DNA of 64,000 nucleotides from the NCBI GenBank assembly GCA_905221605.1, contig CAJNDS010001391.1:1-64000 (forward strand), given 5' to 3'. Under the pieces are notes generated by a model. It was not told where the DNA came from, did no database searches, and saw nothing but the letters and a program-made list of their open reading frames with translations. The translations under genes were made by a program, and so were the position numbers. Positions 20,880 through 34,500 of the stretch are shown here, piece by piece (within the stretch, counting starts at the first letter, position 1; each line of letters begins with the position of its first letter). Origin of the DNA: Symbiodinium natans (Eukaryota; Sar; Dinophyceae; Suessiales; Symbiodiniaceae).

Positions 20880-23800
20880 ACCCAGAACAAACCCTAAACC
20901 CTAAACCCTAGATTTCCTAGTCCAGGGCTCCCCACAGTACCGAGGATGCTGAGCGCCCAGACATTGCGGCGGGGCCAAGGGAACAGCACCAGCACTTTGT
21001 GCCTCCGCTTCTTTCGCTACGGCAATCGCTTTGCTGCAAGTTTCCGAAATCTGGGGTCCCTCATTTTCGTAGGACTTTCATATTTGGGTGTGGAAGTAAG
21101 GAGGCTGCTCAGGCAGGGTTGAAGGCCTGTGGCATCGCAGTTGCTTCAAGACTGACTGCGGCCATTGAAGTTGCACGTGTCTGTAGGCAAGAAAGCGTGC
21201 ATGACAACGTTCCGGCCCGCAAACGGAACGTCCGTGATGATGTTTAGGCGTGGCTTTATACAGTATCCCGCCTTCTCACAACACACGTTGAAAGATTTAG
21301 GGTTTAGGGTTTAGGGTTTGGGTTTTGGGGTTTAGGTTTATGGTGTTTTTAACGTGAGCTGCCCAATTTCTGAGTTTTGGGCCACGGGGCTTGCTTACAT
21401 AAACCGTGCACCCTCAACAGGGTTTAGGTTTAGGGTCTAGGGTCTAGGGTTTCAACACCAGGTGACCTACTCATCGCAGATCGTCCAGAGGACGATGCTA
21501 GGGACAGGCCCGCGCAAGGTGTCACGGATGTACCTAAAGGGTTTTCGGTTTTGAGGGTCCAGCGTTTGACATTTCAGGGCTTACGGGCATTCATGTTTTA
21601 AAGGTTCTTTCACATGCCTCTCGCTTGCAAGGTCATTACATCCAATCCTTGGCTACGGGTTTTTTTGTTGCACCTTTTTTGCCCTTGCAATGCCTTCAAA
21701 GTGTTCCGAAAGCCCCTAGTACTACAATACATGAAGGGTTTTGGGGATATTCGGAAAACTGGCCTTGAAAAGTGTCAGTGATAAGGGTTGGGTTGTAAGG
21801 TCGTGGATCAAAGTTAAGCTATCCGTACTCAGGGATGGCTCCAAATACTTCGGGTCACAACCTGTTCCAAGCCAAGCCCGTGATCCGTTGGATGAAGGCA
21901 TGCTGAACCCAGAACCCTCGTCCTCTAAACCGCCTTGGATAACCCCAAACCTTCCCTCAAACTTATACCCCAAACCCTACACCCCAAAACCCCAAACCCT
22001 TATACTAAACTAAAACCCGCTCCCTTTCTGCGACCCCCGCAGCGCACGTCGGCGGAAAGCGCTCTCCACCGCGCTGCGGCCGAGACCCACAAAAATCAGG
22101 GGCCTGGGCCGTGGTTAGTTTGAGGGGTCAGTGTTCCGGGGGTGTCTCGCTGACGGTGCGCGCTGGGGCCAGAAGCACCGCCTCGACTTCTCTGGGTTTT
22201 TCTGCGGGGTTTCCTCACTTTCTTGGATGCCTCATGTTCTTCGCGCATGTCCGAACTCCAGGAACTGCCAAGACCTTTTCTAAAAAAGGAAGAGACAGGG
22301 AACAAACATAACAAAAAACAAAGAAGAGACAGGAAAAAAACGGGCGGTGTTGCACAACACCGTTCGATTCGTGGATCCCAAAGGCTTGGTAGTGGTCTGC
22401 GAAAATGCGTGTGTAATAACTAAGTGTTTCCTCTATCGCTACAAACAGGTTTTAGGGTTTAGGGTTTAGGGTTCAGGGCTGAGGGTTCAGGCCAGGTCAT
22501 TCCAAAACATCAGGCAAGTAACCCGCCAAAGTTTTAGGGTTTAGCGTGTAGGGTTTAGGGTTGAGGCCCTGAAAACCCAAAACCCCAACACCCTTAAACC
22601 CGAAACCCTAAACCCTAAACCGTAAACCCTAAACCCTGAACCCTGAACCCTAAACCCTAAACACTGAACCCTGAACACTGAACCGTGGACCCGGAAAAGA
22701 TGGCCAAGCTCCTCGCAGGAAATAGTCTTTGAACTTTGAACCGACCTTGAGCACCTCTGGCTTCGGCTGGGCTGTGGGGGCTTAGGGTGTCTTTGCAGCT
22801 TGGGGTTTGGGGTTTAGGGTTTAGGGCTTAGGGTTTGCGGCGAAGGGTTTGGGGCTTAAGGTTTTTGAAAGGTTGAGGGCTTGAAGGGCTCAAGATTTGA
22901 AGGGCTTACGTGTAGGGCAAGAAGCTTATAGGCTTTAGGCAGTAGGTTTCTGCACCAGTGTTCGGAGTGTAAAGTTAAGGGGTTTAGGGTTTAGGGTTCA
23001 GGGTCGAGGGCTCTGATGTCGAACGCATCCTGCCATCTACTGCAGCTTACTGCGCAGATAAACGTAGAGGTTAAACATGAGCGTTTCTGAGAGGAGAAAA
23101 AAGGGGAGTTGGGCATCCTGGCTCCCCAGAATCATGGGAAAAAGGCAGTGTTCTCCTGTTCAGCTAGGGTTCCTACTACGAATGCTAGCATTCCTTGAAT
23201 TCATGCTCACATTTTGCACTCGGCATTGGGCAGGCATGTGCTCACAGCCGATAGCTTGTGGGGTAAGTCCGACAATGTGTGTCTTTTGCGCGTGCGAAGA
23301 CGACGGCCAGCTCAGCTCATCACAGTTCTTTTGCATGCTGCAGTAATCTGACAGCCAACAGAGACAGAAGGAAGTTGGTGCGAAGCAACTGTGGTAACTG
23401 TGCACGTGAAAGGGAGCGTTTGCAGGCACACTAGGTACACACGCGCACGTCCAACCTGGTCCAAACTTCAGGGAGTTTCATTCGGACTGAGAACCTGACA
23501 GTTTTCATCAACGAGAAACAGGGCGCGCTTCGTATACCTGCATGCTGCAATGGATGTGAGCTATGGTGTTTGTTCGAAAGCCTTGTCAGTCACTGAATGC
23601 CCAGGAATACACAGGTTTTGTAACCTCACTCAGCATTGGCGACTGCACCCACAGAAGCTAGGTTCCAGACCCATGGCAGGCACGTCCTCCACACGAGCAC
23701 ACATCAACGACCATGCCCGAAACCCGCTGCACTAAGTCCAATCTCGGAAATACTGTTATGAAGGGCTTTGCTTGACACTCAACCCTAAACCCTAAACCCT

Positions 23801-24160
23801 AAACCCTAAACCATGTAGACACTCTGAGATGTGAGCATGTCGAACTCTGCAAATCATCGAGTACTGGCCTTCTCAGTGCAAAGGAAGCAGGGGATGCCCT
23901 TTCACTCCTACTGTTCGTACCAAGAAGAAAAGAGGAAAGCCTCACTTAGCGTTTTGAATCCCAGCACGCGCAAGGACCAAGTCAGCTAGCGAACGTTCTT
24001 GCAGGGAGTATGAAGAAAGTGGCGTTGCCTATCAGTGACACCTGCCAGAAGTCTTGGCCAGCAGGCCATCGAAAATAATCCCTCTGCGAATCTCGAACCT
24101 TAAGTCCTGAACCCCTAGCCCATCCTAAACCTCAAACCCTAAACCCTGCACACTAAAACC
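20880..24160. repeat. field of interstitial telomere-like tracts
   Basis: Short TTTAGGG or CCCTAAA tracts occur in both orientations at about 20889-20911, 21295-21345, 21420-21452, 22447-22490, 22530-22690, 22800-22862, 22978-23003, 23780-23815 and 24120-24150. The intervening DNA has no gene I can support. A 75-bp direct repeat links 23566-23641 and 24336-24411 (both contain GGTTTTGTAACCTCACTCAG). Confidence 0.8.
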
Positions 24161-25449
24161 CTCAAAAACCACACGCAAGGACAGGTCCTTTAGGCGAATC
24201 GCGCAAACACTGGCTTCTGACACTGCGCAATCCTGGACCAGGAACCAGCAGTAAAGCTGATGTTCAAGAAGGTGAGGGCCCCACGGCTGTGTGGAGGAAG
24301 CTCGCCAGCTTATGCAGTGAGGAGTGAACAGATGGTTGTTCGAAGGCCTTGTCAGTCACTGAAGCCCCCGGGAATACACAGGTTTTGTAACCTCACTCAG
24401 CAATGGCGAAAGTGCAGTTGTGGTGTTTATGTGAGAACGGGCAACATCATAACGTGCATCAACACTGCCTGGCGCTTTCTTATCAGTCAGACTACGCGAT
24501 GTAGGCACGCGCTGTTCTTTGACAGGGTTTGGCAAGAACCTTGCAGACGCCAAGAACGAGCATACCAAAGTGACGAAGCCAGAACAGCGTGACCGTGTGA
24601 GTTCGTGGCCGTGCGTCACGGCGCGCTGGAAGCAGACCACGTGATGGGTGGCAACGGATGAGTCAGTGCAAAGCAAGAACCTCAAGTGCTCAATTCAGAA
24701 AATCCGCCGCATGAACACCCGACAGCATATCAGGGATGCTAGTGTGACGGACCAGCTGATGGCATCGTGAGACCCGAGATGGAACAAAGGACATAGAGAC
24801 TGAGGGCCCTAGGGCACCAGTCGGTCATAGGCGAGTGGTGGGCTCACCTGTTCGAGGTCATGCTCACAGCAATAGCAACCGCCAAAAAGTAGCACCCAGA
24901 ACCGCCATGTCAAACTTGCTGCTGCTAGCAGCGCAACTTGGGCTTCGTGGCGGCGGTGGGAAATACGCAATCCTGCAGCGGGGGTAAGTTTGGAAAGCTC
25001 CCCCCTCACGATGGCACGGACGCGACTGCCAGAGGCCCTTCGGCAAAGCAAATGCCACATCGCGCCATCACTACGCCAGCTGGCGTCTCATGAGGCGGCG
25101 GTGAAGCGGCCTGCCAACGATCACAACTCCATGGTGCGCCGTAGGCAGCCGACGGCGACTTGCCGCAAGGAGGAGGGGCGAACTAGGCATGGCGAACGGC
25201 ATGCTAATGCGCTGGAGGCAGGCGTTTGCAGTGAAGTTTCCCTGACCAAGTGGATGCGGGACTTGGTAGCGCTTTTATGTCTTCTGCACGTGCTTAAACA
25301 GGCTTAAACAGAACTGCACGAAAACCTCGGGAGCGCTCAAGCACTCAAAACACTTCACAGGGGCGGGGCACATGGGCCATGCCCCTGAACACGCGGCCTC
25401 CGTTTTTTGCAGCGCCTGCGCCTTCGGGTGCGCCTTCGGGTGCATTGCT
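24161..25449. other. no gene recognised
   Basis: The stretch includes one copy of the 75-bp direct repeat (about 24336-24411). Several medium open frames overlap on both strands without a recognisable motif. Confidence 0.45.
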
Positions 25450-25845
25450 GGAGCGCTGCAGGTCCCATGGGAGAATGGAAGGTCAAAGTGGTCAGTGTCT
25501 GCAAGTTGCCGCGTCCAGCACCGGGATAGCCTTAAGCCTTGCCACGGCGCCACAGCATCCTTTCTGTGGAATATCCGGGTCTGCAAGCGGCCGCGCGGCA
25601 CCAGCGGCGCGACGAAATCCACGTCCACGAGTGTCAGTCGCACATGCTCTGGCGCAAGGGAATGCACGAGGCTCCATGGGCCGCCCGGGCTCGCGGGGCG
25701 TTCGCCGATCGAGATGACGGGAACGCTGCGGAAGTCCATGCTCAGGACAGCGCGGATTTCGAAGCCACAAGTCGCCAGCCTCATCGCGAAGCTCCACGCC
25801 ACTGCGGCTCCGAAACTGTGGCTGCACAGAACCAGGGCCTCGCAC
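25450..25845 (-). CDS. alpha/beta-hydrolase, thioesterase-like, partial exon
   Basis: The frame opens after an AG|G acceptor at 25846-25847. It reads through a nucleophile-elbow-like motif (LVLCSHSFGAAVAWSFAMRL, G-x-S-x-G variant S-H-S-F-G), then VDVDFVAPL, and later DTDHFDLPFSHG, where the histidine is placed like the catalytic His of type II thioesterases. Upstream on the same strand (about 25950-26010) another frame, RMMLRGAARTVVDEFRSL, looks like the preceding exon. I could not place the first or last exon, so the product is a fragment. It may be a polyketide or fatty-acid thioesterase or a general hydrolase; a pseudogene fragment is also possible. Confidence 0.45.
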
Positions 25846-26509
25846 CTCAAAAGCGCAGGGCATGCGCAAGCAGAGCGCACGGGCAGGCTGTGCGCAGCGA
25901 GTCTTCCACGGGAGCCACTCTGCCCACAGCACCCTGGCAAAGTGTCATTAAGCTTCTGAACTCGTCAACAACAGTGCGGGCGGCACCGCGGAGCATCATG
26001 CGTGGAAAGTCGCTACTCGGGTGGAGTGTCTCCCAGCTCGCGGGCTGAGCGTATCAATTCAACTGAGGCCGGGGGGGGGGGCACTCGCTGGCAACAGCAG
26101 TCTTTGAACACCCAGGCGCTCACCGGCTGTGGCTGTGACTTATTGAGGGAGCTGAAGCTGGTACCTCCCCTGAAAAAGCACTCTGCCTTACGTGAAGAAG
26201 CTGAGGTTGGATCGTGAAACCACTGCCCGTCTACTTCTGAGCGAGGAAACTAATCGGGAAAACGCAAGGGCAAACATTGGCGATCGAGGGGATTGAGTCT
26301 GCAAAAAGAGTCGCCAGACAAGCACACGAGATCGTCTCTGCCAGCGTCAACACTCCCACGGAACATGGAGGAGAGACTCAACCAGCGCGGAGCAGGAACG
26401 CCAAGTGCTCGAGGCCGGGGATCAGCCAGGCAGACCAGATTCCCAGCAAATCTAGAAGCAAAGATGTCAAGACGGCTGCATGGGGGGGGCAGCACGAGAT
26501 CCGAAATGG

Positions 26510-28770
26510 GATGGAGAGACTGAGGGCCCTGAGACACCAACCTTGACATTGCGCAGGCTCCACGCCTTTGCCTTTCGATATCGACGATGCTGCTCACGAG
26601 GTCATGCTCACGGAAACTTGCCACGGTGAGGGGATGAATGCTGCAACGCGGTTGATGGCATGACGACATCCGAAAAGGGATGGAGAGATTGAGAGCCCTG
26701 AGACACCAACCTTGACATTGCGCAGGCTCCACGCCTTTGCCTTTCGATATCGACGATGCCAAGAAGGCTGCATCAAGACCTGAAATGCAATGACTGAGGG
26801 CCATGAACGCGCGCAAGCTCCACGCCTCTGCCTTTCATCCTCGCAACGACAGCTGGTCACAGGAAGTCATCCCAGTTGACGTGGCCACAGCACGGAAACT
26901 TGCCACGCCGAGGGGATGAATGTGGCAACGCGGTTGATGGCATCACGACATCCGAAATGGGATGGAGAGATTGAGAGCCCTGAGACACCGACCTTGACAT
27001 TGCGCAGGCTCCACGCCTTTGCCTTTCGTTATCGACGATGCCAAGAAGGCTGCATCTGGCTGATGGCATCGCAAGACCTGAAATGCAATGACAGAGGGCC
27101 ATGAGACACCAACCTCGAATGCACGCAAGCTCCACGCCTCTGCCTTTCATTATCGCAACGACAGCTGGTCACAGGAAGTCATCCCAGTTGACGTGGCCAC
27201 AACAACATGAGGGATAGGCTCGGCAACATTTCCAAGGGGAACAACGGGAACTCTCAAAGTTCTCAGTGATGTGCTCACGAGGTCATGCTCACGGAAACTT
27301 GCCACCCCAGGGGATGAATGTGGCAACGCGGTTGATGGCATCACGACATCCGAAATGGGATGGAGAGATTGAGAGCCCTGAGACACCGACCTTGACATTG
27401 CGCAGGCTCCACGCCTTTGCCTTTCGTTATCGACGATGCCAAGAAGGCTGCATCTGGCTGATCGCATCGCAAGACCTGAAATGGAATGACTGAGGGCCAT
27501 GAGACACCAACCTCGAATGCACGCAAGCTCCACGCCTCTGCCTTTCATTATCGCAACGACAGCTGGTCACAGGAAGTCATCCCAGTTGACGTGGCCATAG
27601 CAACATGAGGGATAGGCTCGGCAACATTTCCAAGGGGAACAACGGGAACTCTCAAAGTTCTCAGTGATGTGCTCACGAGGTCATGCTCACGGAAACTTGC
27701 CATGCCGAGGGGATGAATGTGGCAACGCGGTTGATGGCATCACGACATCCGAAATGGGATGGAGAGATTGAGAGCCCTGAGACACCGACCTTGACATTGC
27801 GCAGGCTCCACGCCTTTGCCTTTCGATATCGACGATGCCAAGAAGGCTGCATCAAGACCTGAAATGCAATGACTGAGGGCCATGAGACACCAACCTCGAA
27901 TGCACGCAAGCTCCACGCCTCTGCCTTTCATTATCGCAACGACAGCTGGTCACAGGAAGTCATCCCAGTTGACGTGGCCACAACAACATGAGGGATAGAC
28001 TCGGCAACATTTCCAAGGGGAACAACGGGAACTCTCAAAGTTCTCAGTGATGTGCTCACGAGGTCATGCTCACGGAAACTTGCCACCCCAGGGGATGAAT
28101 GTGGCAACGCGGTTGATGGCATCACGACATCCGAAATGGGATGGAGAGATTGAGAGCCCTGAGACACCGACCTTGACATTGCGCAGGCTCCACGCCTTTG
28201 CCTTTCGTTATCGACGATGCCAAGAAGGCTGCATCTGGCTGATCGCATCGCAAGACCTGAAATGCAATGACAGAGGGCCATGAGACACCAACCTCGAATG
28301 CACGCAAGCTCCACGCCTCTGCCTTTCATTATCGCAACGACAGCTGGTCACAGGAAGTCAGCCCAGTTGACGTGGCCACAACAACATGAGGGATAGGCTC
28401 GGCAACAGTTCCAAGGGGAACAACGGGAACTCTCAAAGTTCTCAGTGATGTGCTCACGAGGTCATGCTCACGGAAACTTGCCACCCCAGGGGATGAATGT
28501 GGCAACGCAGTTGATGGCATCACAACATCCGAAATGGGATGGAGAGATTGAGAGCCCTGAGGCACCGACCTTGAAATTGCTTTGGCTCCACGCCTTTGCC
28601 TTTCCTTATCGACGATGCCAAGAAGGCTGCATCTGGCTGATGGCATCACAAGACCTGAAATGGAATGACTGCGGGAACTCTCAAAGTTCTCGTGGGCGAG
28701 CGATATGCTCACAAAGCCATGCTCATGCAAAGTTGCCGAAGGGATCAATGCTGCAATGCGGCTGATTCCG
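26510..28770. repeat. tandem array of roughly 398-bp units
   Basis: About five and a half copies. Landmarks such as ATTATCGCAACGACAGCTGG recur at 27150, 27548, 27931 and 28329, giving units of 398, 383 and 398 bp. Each unit contains two diverged halves that share GAGACACC, GCAAGCTCCACGCC or GCAGGCTCCACGCC, and TGCCTTTC, so the unit arose by duplication of a shorter repeat. The left end (26510-26860) and right end (28660-28770) are truncated copies. A 132-codon minus frame recurs once per unit but shows no family resemblance. Confidence 0.88.
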
Positions 28771-29085
28771 ACATGGAGTGACCGCATCGAGGGCCAGGGA
28801 ATGCTTCCACCCGCTTGGTGTGGCAGCAGCCGCAGCTGTGTATGATGAGTGGTTTGACCGATCTTCTCACGAAGACAACTCAAGGCGACCCTCGTGACAG
28901 CCTTGGTGGGTAGATCAGTTGGCACAACATCTGTTCGGATCATGCTTCGGATCATGCTTGAGTGGGATAGTGGATAGTGGTGGAAGCGGAGGTCGAGCTT
29001 CGATGCCACGATTCTGCTGGCAAGAACGCCTGAAGCAGAAGTTAACCTGGGAGCCCCATGTCTTGACACGCAAATACACACAAAC

Positions 29086-29175
29086 ATATGGGTGTTTCCG
29101 ACAACAGGCGTAAAGGGATTCTCTTCTATTTAGGGCATAAACGGGGGGTACCCCTATTTTGGGAAACACCCATAT
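29086..29175. mobile_element. 90-bp MITE-like element
   Basis: Bounded by a perfect 14-bp inverted repeat, ATATGGGTGTTTCC (29086-29099) and its complement (29162-29175). The interior is short and non-coding in any strict sense. On the minus strand it reads WVFPKIGVPP, a peptide phrase I recall from many Symbiodiniaceae gene models as a dispersed repeat; I could not check that here. No clear target duplication flanks it. Confidence 0.6.
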
Positions 29176-31561
29176 AGCAAGATGTCTTGACGACACGTAT
29201 CTGAGGGCCGGACTACTGGCTTGGCTCTCTCTGCCACCCACTGCGCGCGCTTGCTGGCAGCCCAGTGGCCTGGTCTCGGTCATGGGCTCCGGCATAGGCC
29301 TGCGTTGCAGGGATAAGGGAGCCCCTGATTCTGGCGCCATCTAGACCTGCATCTGGTCCCAGGCCTCACTCTGTTGGCAAACCTACTCGAATCACCGACG
29401 TTCTCGAGCCAGCATAAAAAACAAACGACAATGGGCCTCAGTCTGCAGACAACCCTAACGCATCCACCCAAACAAGTTCAGTATCTTAGGGTTTTCAACC
29501 CTAACAGGGTCTTAGGGTCTAGCAACCCTAAACCTGAAAACCTAAGACCCCATAAAGATTTAGGCTCTATCCCACACCTCTCTGCTGATGTTGTGCTGAT
29601 CTCCCCCACAGCTACAAGACTTTGGCTTCGGGTTTATGGTTGGGATGTTCCCCCTGATAAATAACAACCCTTAATCGGGAAGTATCTAAGGGGTGCTACA
29701 ATCCGTACTAAGGACTTTTAGTTGCAAGGGGGACCATCCCAACCTAAACCCTAAACCCTAAACCCTAAACCCCTAAGTATAAGGGGGAACATCCCAGGTT
29801 CAAGGTCTCCAGGCTTTGGGCTTCGTCCTCTGTACACCGCCACCGGGCCACCGGGGCTGCCAAAGGCAAAGCCGCTTCTCCCCATAGAGGCCACTGGACT
29901 CAGATGACCATGGCCACTTTTCTTGTGTCATAAAGTCTTAAAGATCAAAACTTTCGGTCCAAAACGTTTCGGTCAAAACGTTATTGGGGCCCAAACCCTA
30001 TACAATTTCTATACAAACCCTAAACTCCTCTCCTCCCCCCACTCCTTTGTTCCCCCCTCACGTGCCAAAATATGCAGCAACACGAACATCAGAATATCCG
30101 GACATGCTTTGGACACGAGATGACTCCGAGGGGCTCTCACGCGCGGTCATCTTGTTGGTGCAGGCGCTCGCAGTGCGAAGGCAACGGTGCTTCAGTGCCG
30201 TTTCGGGTGAACAGGGAGGTGGGGTCACGTCAGGGGGAGGGGCAAACCGAATCTCAAAATCAGCTTCTGTAGTTTCTCTAAGTCGAATGCGAAGAACGGC
30301 CAAGTGGTGGACTCGAGCTTCGGCAACCAAAAGAGAAAACAAAGGAGCGTGATGAGGAGACCTCCTAGCGAGTGGCGAGAACTGGATGGAGCACGAGGAA
30401 CGCTGTGTAAAGTGAGAGCACCATTCACGCAACAAGACATGCCCCTCAACCTTTTTTCGAGCTTTCACTCAAGGAACAAGCTGCGCCGCTGTAAAATGTG
30501 GCGCTTGCTTGAGCTTTGCAGCAGGTCTGGCTCGGGCCATCCTTCGGGGGCCTGAACGAGGGAAACGGGTGTGTCAGCAGATCCCAAATCTCGGAGAAAG
30601 CTCTTCAAAATGATATGACACCACAAAACACCACGCGCTTGCAAGTGCTTATAGGCCCCACTGGTGGTGAACGTGACGTGAAGCTGCGTTCACCCCAAGT
30701 GCGCGCTTCCAGATTTAGGACGTGCTGTCAAAGACATCTTAAAAGATCACCTAATGAGTTCGAATTGACTTTGTCGAATCTGTGTCTCAACCACGTTGCC
30801 TTGCAGCGTACTTGCCAGGCAAAGTGGGGCTGTGAAGTGCCATAAATCACGCACTTCTCACAAGAGAGGCGCAGTGTTTTTCCAGTGACCTGAATGGTCA
30901 AGGAGGCACCTCAGAATTGAAACTGGAAAAAAAACAAACGCTCCCGGGGTCTAAAGCATCCCACTTTGGAGAGCTGCAGCTGGGCCGACAAAATGCTACA
31001 ACAGAGCTTGCGTGTTCTATATTTTCTCATAGTTTCGGCATAGTTTTGGCACCCAGATGTGGCAGCTTACGATGCTCTCCCTCAAGTAGCTGTGCGACGG
31101 ACGTGCCTCCGAAGGGGACAACTTCCTCTCGGTCACAGATCGCTAAAAGCGCGAGCTGTGCGAGAGCTGCGAAGCAAAGGGGATACTCAGATACTCTCTA
31201 CACGCGTTCTTGCTGCTGGACTGTCTGCATGCATGACTCGTAGCCACCTTCGGGGAAACACACATGTACGAGATACGAGAAACAGCGGCCTTGCGCTGTG
31301 CTTCCGGGGAAGGTCCCCCATAGAAAAATAATGGGCCGACAACCGCACCAGAATACGGCAACGGCTGTGCCCAGAGGGGTGTGGGGGGCAGCGCTTTCTC
31401 GGTGTGCTCTGCCCCCCATCTCCATTATACTTGAGAGCTCTCTCCGTGAGGCTCCTCATCACAGAGCGCTCTCTTGCGCACAGAGGGACTCACTGAAGGG
31501 AGATGCAGAGAGAGCGAACGCTTCTCAGCTCTCTCTCTTCACTAAAAGCCCACTCTCTTCA
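29176..31561. other. spacer downstream of starch synthase
   Basis: Contains a telomere-like CCCTAAA tract at 29742-29775 and degenerate copies at 29440-29560. No gene supported. Several overlapping frames of 60-140 codons on both strands lack motifs. Confidence 0.5.
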
Positions 31562-34500
31562 CTATCCGACCGCCAGGGGCGATTCCAGCGTCCAGTCAAG
31601 GTGCCGCTCGTACTCGTCGATGGCCTCCCCACCAAACAAGGCTTAGGGAGACCCTCTCCGTGGAAAAAAAACAAACGCACCTCTCTCTCTCTCTGTCTCT
31701 CTTCCCTCTCTCTCTCTCTCTATCTCTCTCTCTCTTCTTTCAGAGTGGGATCTTTCCCCCCCGAGTCCCTCTCATGCCTGCGGCCAGTAGTAGTTCTTCC
31801 GCAGGCCTCATTTTTTATAGCAAAAAGGAAGATCCAAAAGCCACGCAAGTCGGAGAGCAGAGAGAGTGGGAGAGCATGCAGCTCAGAATCAGTGAAGCTT
31901 TCAGGGTTCAGGAGACAGAAAGCCGGGGGTCCGGGCCGTTCTGCTGGATCCGCCTAAACATGTCCGGCTTCTTGTGGAAGACCTCCAGTGCCTGTGGGCG
32001 CTTCAAAGGTTAAAACGGTGACCCACAAGAGAAGGCACATCTGCTCCTTCTCTCTTACTCAGTCCTACTGGTCCTACTCCCTCTCCCAGCTTCTTCCTGC
32101 CTGGTAGAGCCGCTCCTTGAAGGTGTTTGCGTCAAAGCCGGAGAACAGGAACCTGCCCCCCCAACAAAAAGCACACAAAAAGAACAGAGGAGCGTGCTCG
32201 CGAGGAGCGAGAACCATAGCCCTAACTTAACTCAGAAGACATCAGCCCAACCTTTTTGTTGTTTTTTGGAGGGGGGGGGGGGGGGGGAATTAACCTTGCT
32301 TGGCCCAACTTTTGCTTTTTCTGAGGCCGCTGCCCGGTGGCCGTGGCCTGGTCCCTGCGCTCGTCCCACAAACCCAGCACCGAGTCCTTCAGGCCTCACA
32401 AAGCAGCAGGTGAGAGGAGAACCCCAGTCCAGCAAGATAGAGCAACACACAACATCAACACACAACTACACAGAACCCAAGAGCAAAACAAAGAGAGAGC
32501 GAGCGAGATGGAAAGAAGAAAGGAAAAAGAAAATAACAAACGAATGTGTTCAGGAGATGCTTCAAAGAGAAAGAGAAAGTGCGAAGAGGTCAGAAAGGAA
32601 GGGTGTCCTCCTGTCTCGTGGACCACGGGCACAGCGCCGTACGCCTGTGCATACCTCGGTTAACGGTGTCTCGTATCTCAACAAGGCAGGCTCTTGAGAG
32701 TGGCATTCCTTGAGGCTCTTGATGGAGCTCGCCCTGATTGGCTTCGCAGCGTGTATTGTGAGCTTATGTGATTTTCGAATGGGTGCGAATGTGCGATGGT
32801 CAATGTTGCAGCGGAATGCAAACACAACTTGGCTGCACTGAGACGACCAACGACGTTAGGACCTGCAGAAGCTGTACCAGACTCAAAGCCAGACGAATCA
32901 ACTCAACTGCCACTTGCGGCGGCTCTGTGTGCCAAGCGGCATCTGCGGAAGACCACATGGCTCGTACTGCGAGGGCATGAGCAGAAAGTCGCATCCCGCC
33001 ATCATGCGGTGCTCGACTTTCGGGTCGAAGCCGACATATCCTCAGATCAGCTGCAGCATGCTGATACTAGGTGCCGGCTTCTGGTAGCACCCCGCTCAAA
33101 ATTTCAAAAGCTCCGCGATTTGGAAAGCCGAGGGGCCACAGACTCGACCGCGGTTGGTGTTCTCTGCGTGGGAGAGCTGATTGGCATAGGTGTCCTCGCC
33201 CTTGCCCATGAGGATGACCTGAACCCGGCCAAGGACACCAGAATTCTCGTAGGTGAGGAGCCAGGGGATGACCTCCGTGATCAAATGCACGCCCTTCTGG
33301 AAGCAAAGCCGTCCACAGAAGCCCATCAATGCAGCACCCGGGTCTTCGTGCAAGCCCAGCGATCTTTGGAGCTCCCGCTTAGCATGCGCCTTGCCCTCCA
33401 AGAAGTCCGACAGGCCATAGTTCCGAGGGATGTGCGGGTCCGTCCGGGGATCCCACTCGTCCGCAATACCGTTCAGGATGCCGGCCATGCGCATCTGCCG
33501 TCCCTTCTCGGTCAAGATGGCGTGCAGGCCCTGGCCACCCTCCGGGCTTTGGACCTGACAGAACTTATGAATTCATCGCAGAAAAACTCAGAAAACCATG
33601 AACGATGTTCCGCTCAAGCCTCTGTTCTGTCGGTTGTGGTTGTTGCGTTTCCCCGTAGACTGTGTGGTACTGGCTCATCTAATCTGCGAGAGTTAGTATA
33701 TCAGAATGTGAAGCACGTTTATGTTGCACTCACTATGCCAGCAGGCCGAAAGCTGCCACAGCAGCTGCTACTCACACTACTCACAGAGCACCAGAAACAG
33801 CCACGATTGGCACACAGGCCACACAGGGAAGTGATGGGAAGAGCGGCGGGTCTTTGGACATGACATGAAGTTACGAGGACGGAAGTTCTTGTTTTGCCTA
33901 GATGCTAATCGATCCCTCAAGACTCTTCGGTGGTTGCACTGCTGAAGCCGGCGAAAGGTAACACGGCGGGGTCAAGGTGGCAGAAAGGAAGACCACACAG
34001 ATGCCACCACACAAACAAGGAGCAGAATGCAGTGGTCAAATGAAGCCTGCTCAGTGCTGGCGCCTCTCCAGCTGGAGAGGCACCGGAGTGTTGTCTGTAT
34101 TTCTGTGGCCTATGTCCGCGCACTGGCAGCAGCTCTATGGCATTCTATAGCCCAATCCTACAAGCCGTCCCAAGAATCGTGACCTCCGTGGCGTAGTTCG
34201 GCGAGACTGTCAGCACGCGGTCGGAAGCAAGGATTGCAGCGCTCATCAAGTTCATGCAGTCTGCCCCCAGGTTCAAGTCCTGCACTCGAGTGTGGGGCCG
34301 GCTCTGAGGATTCTGCAGGGCTGGGATGTTACATCGCACTGACCCCTCCTCGCCCTGCATCAGGTCGATGGCCTCAGCAGGAAGGAAGCGAAGGGGCAAA
34401 AACTCCAACACTCTAAGCACAGCATGGGACTTCACAAATCGAAAACTCGATGTGACCTCGGAAATCCCTGCACATCCGCGCCTCGGGTGGGAGTCCCAGG

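Noticed and set aside
32796-33863. 355-codon plus-strand frame
   Set aside because: It lies antisense to starch-synthase exons 33554-33137 and 33040-32941, whose minus-strand translation has clear GT5 motifs.
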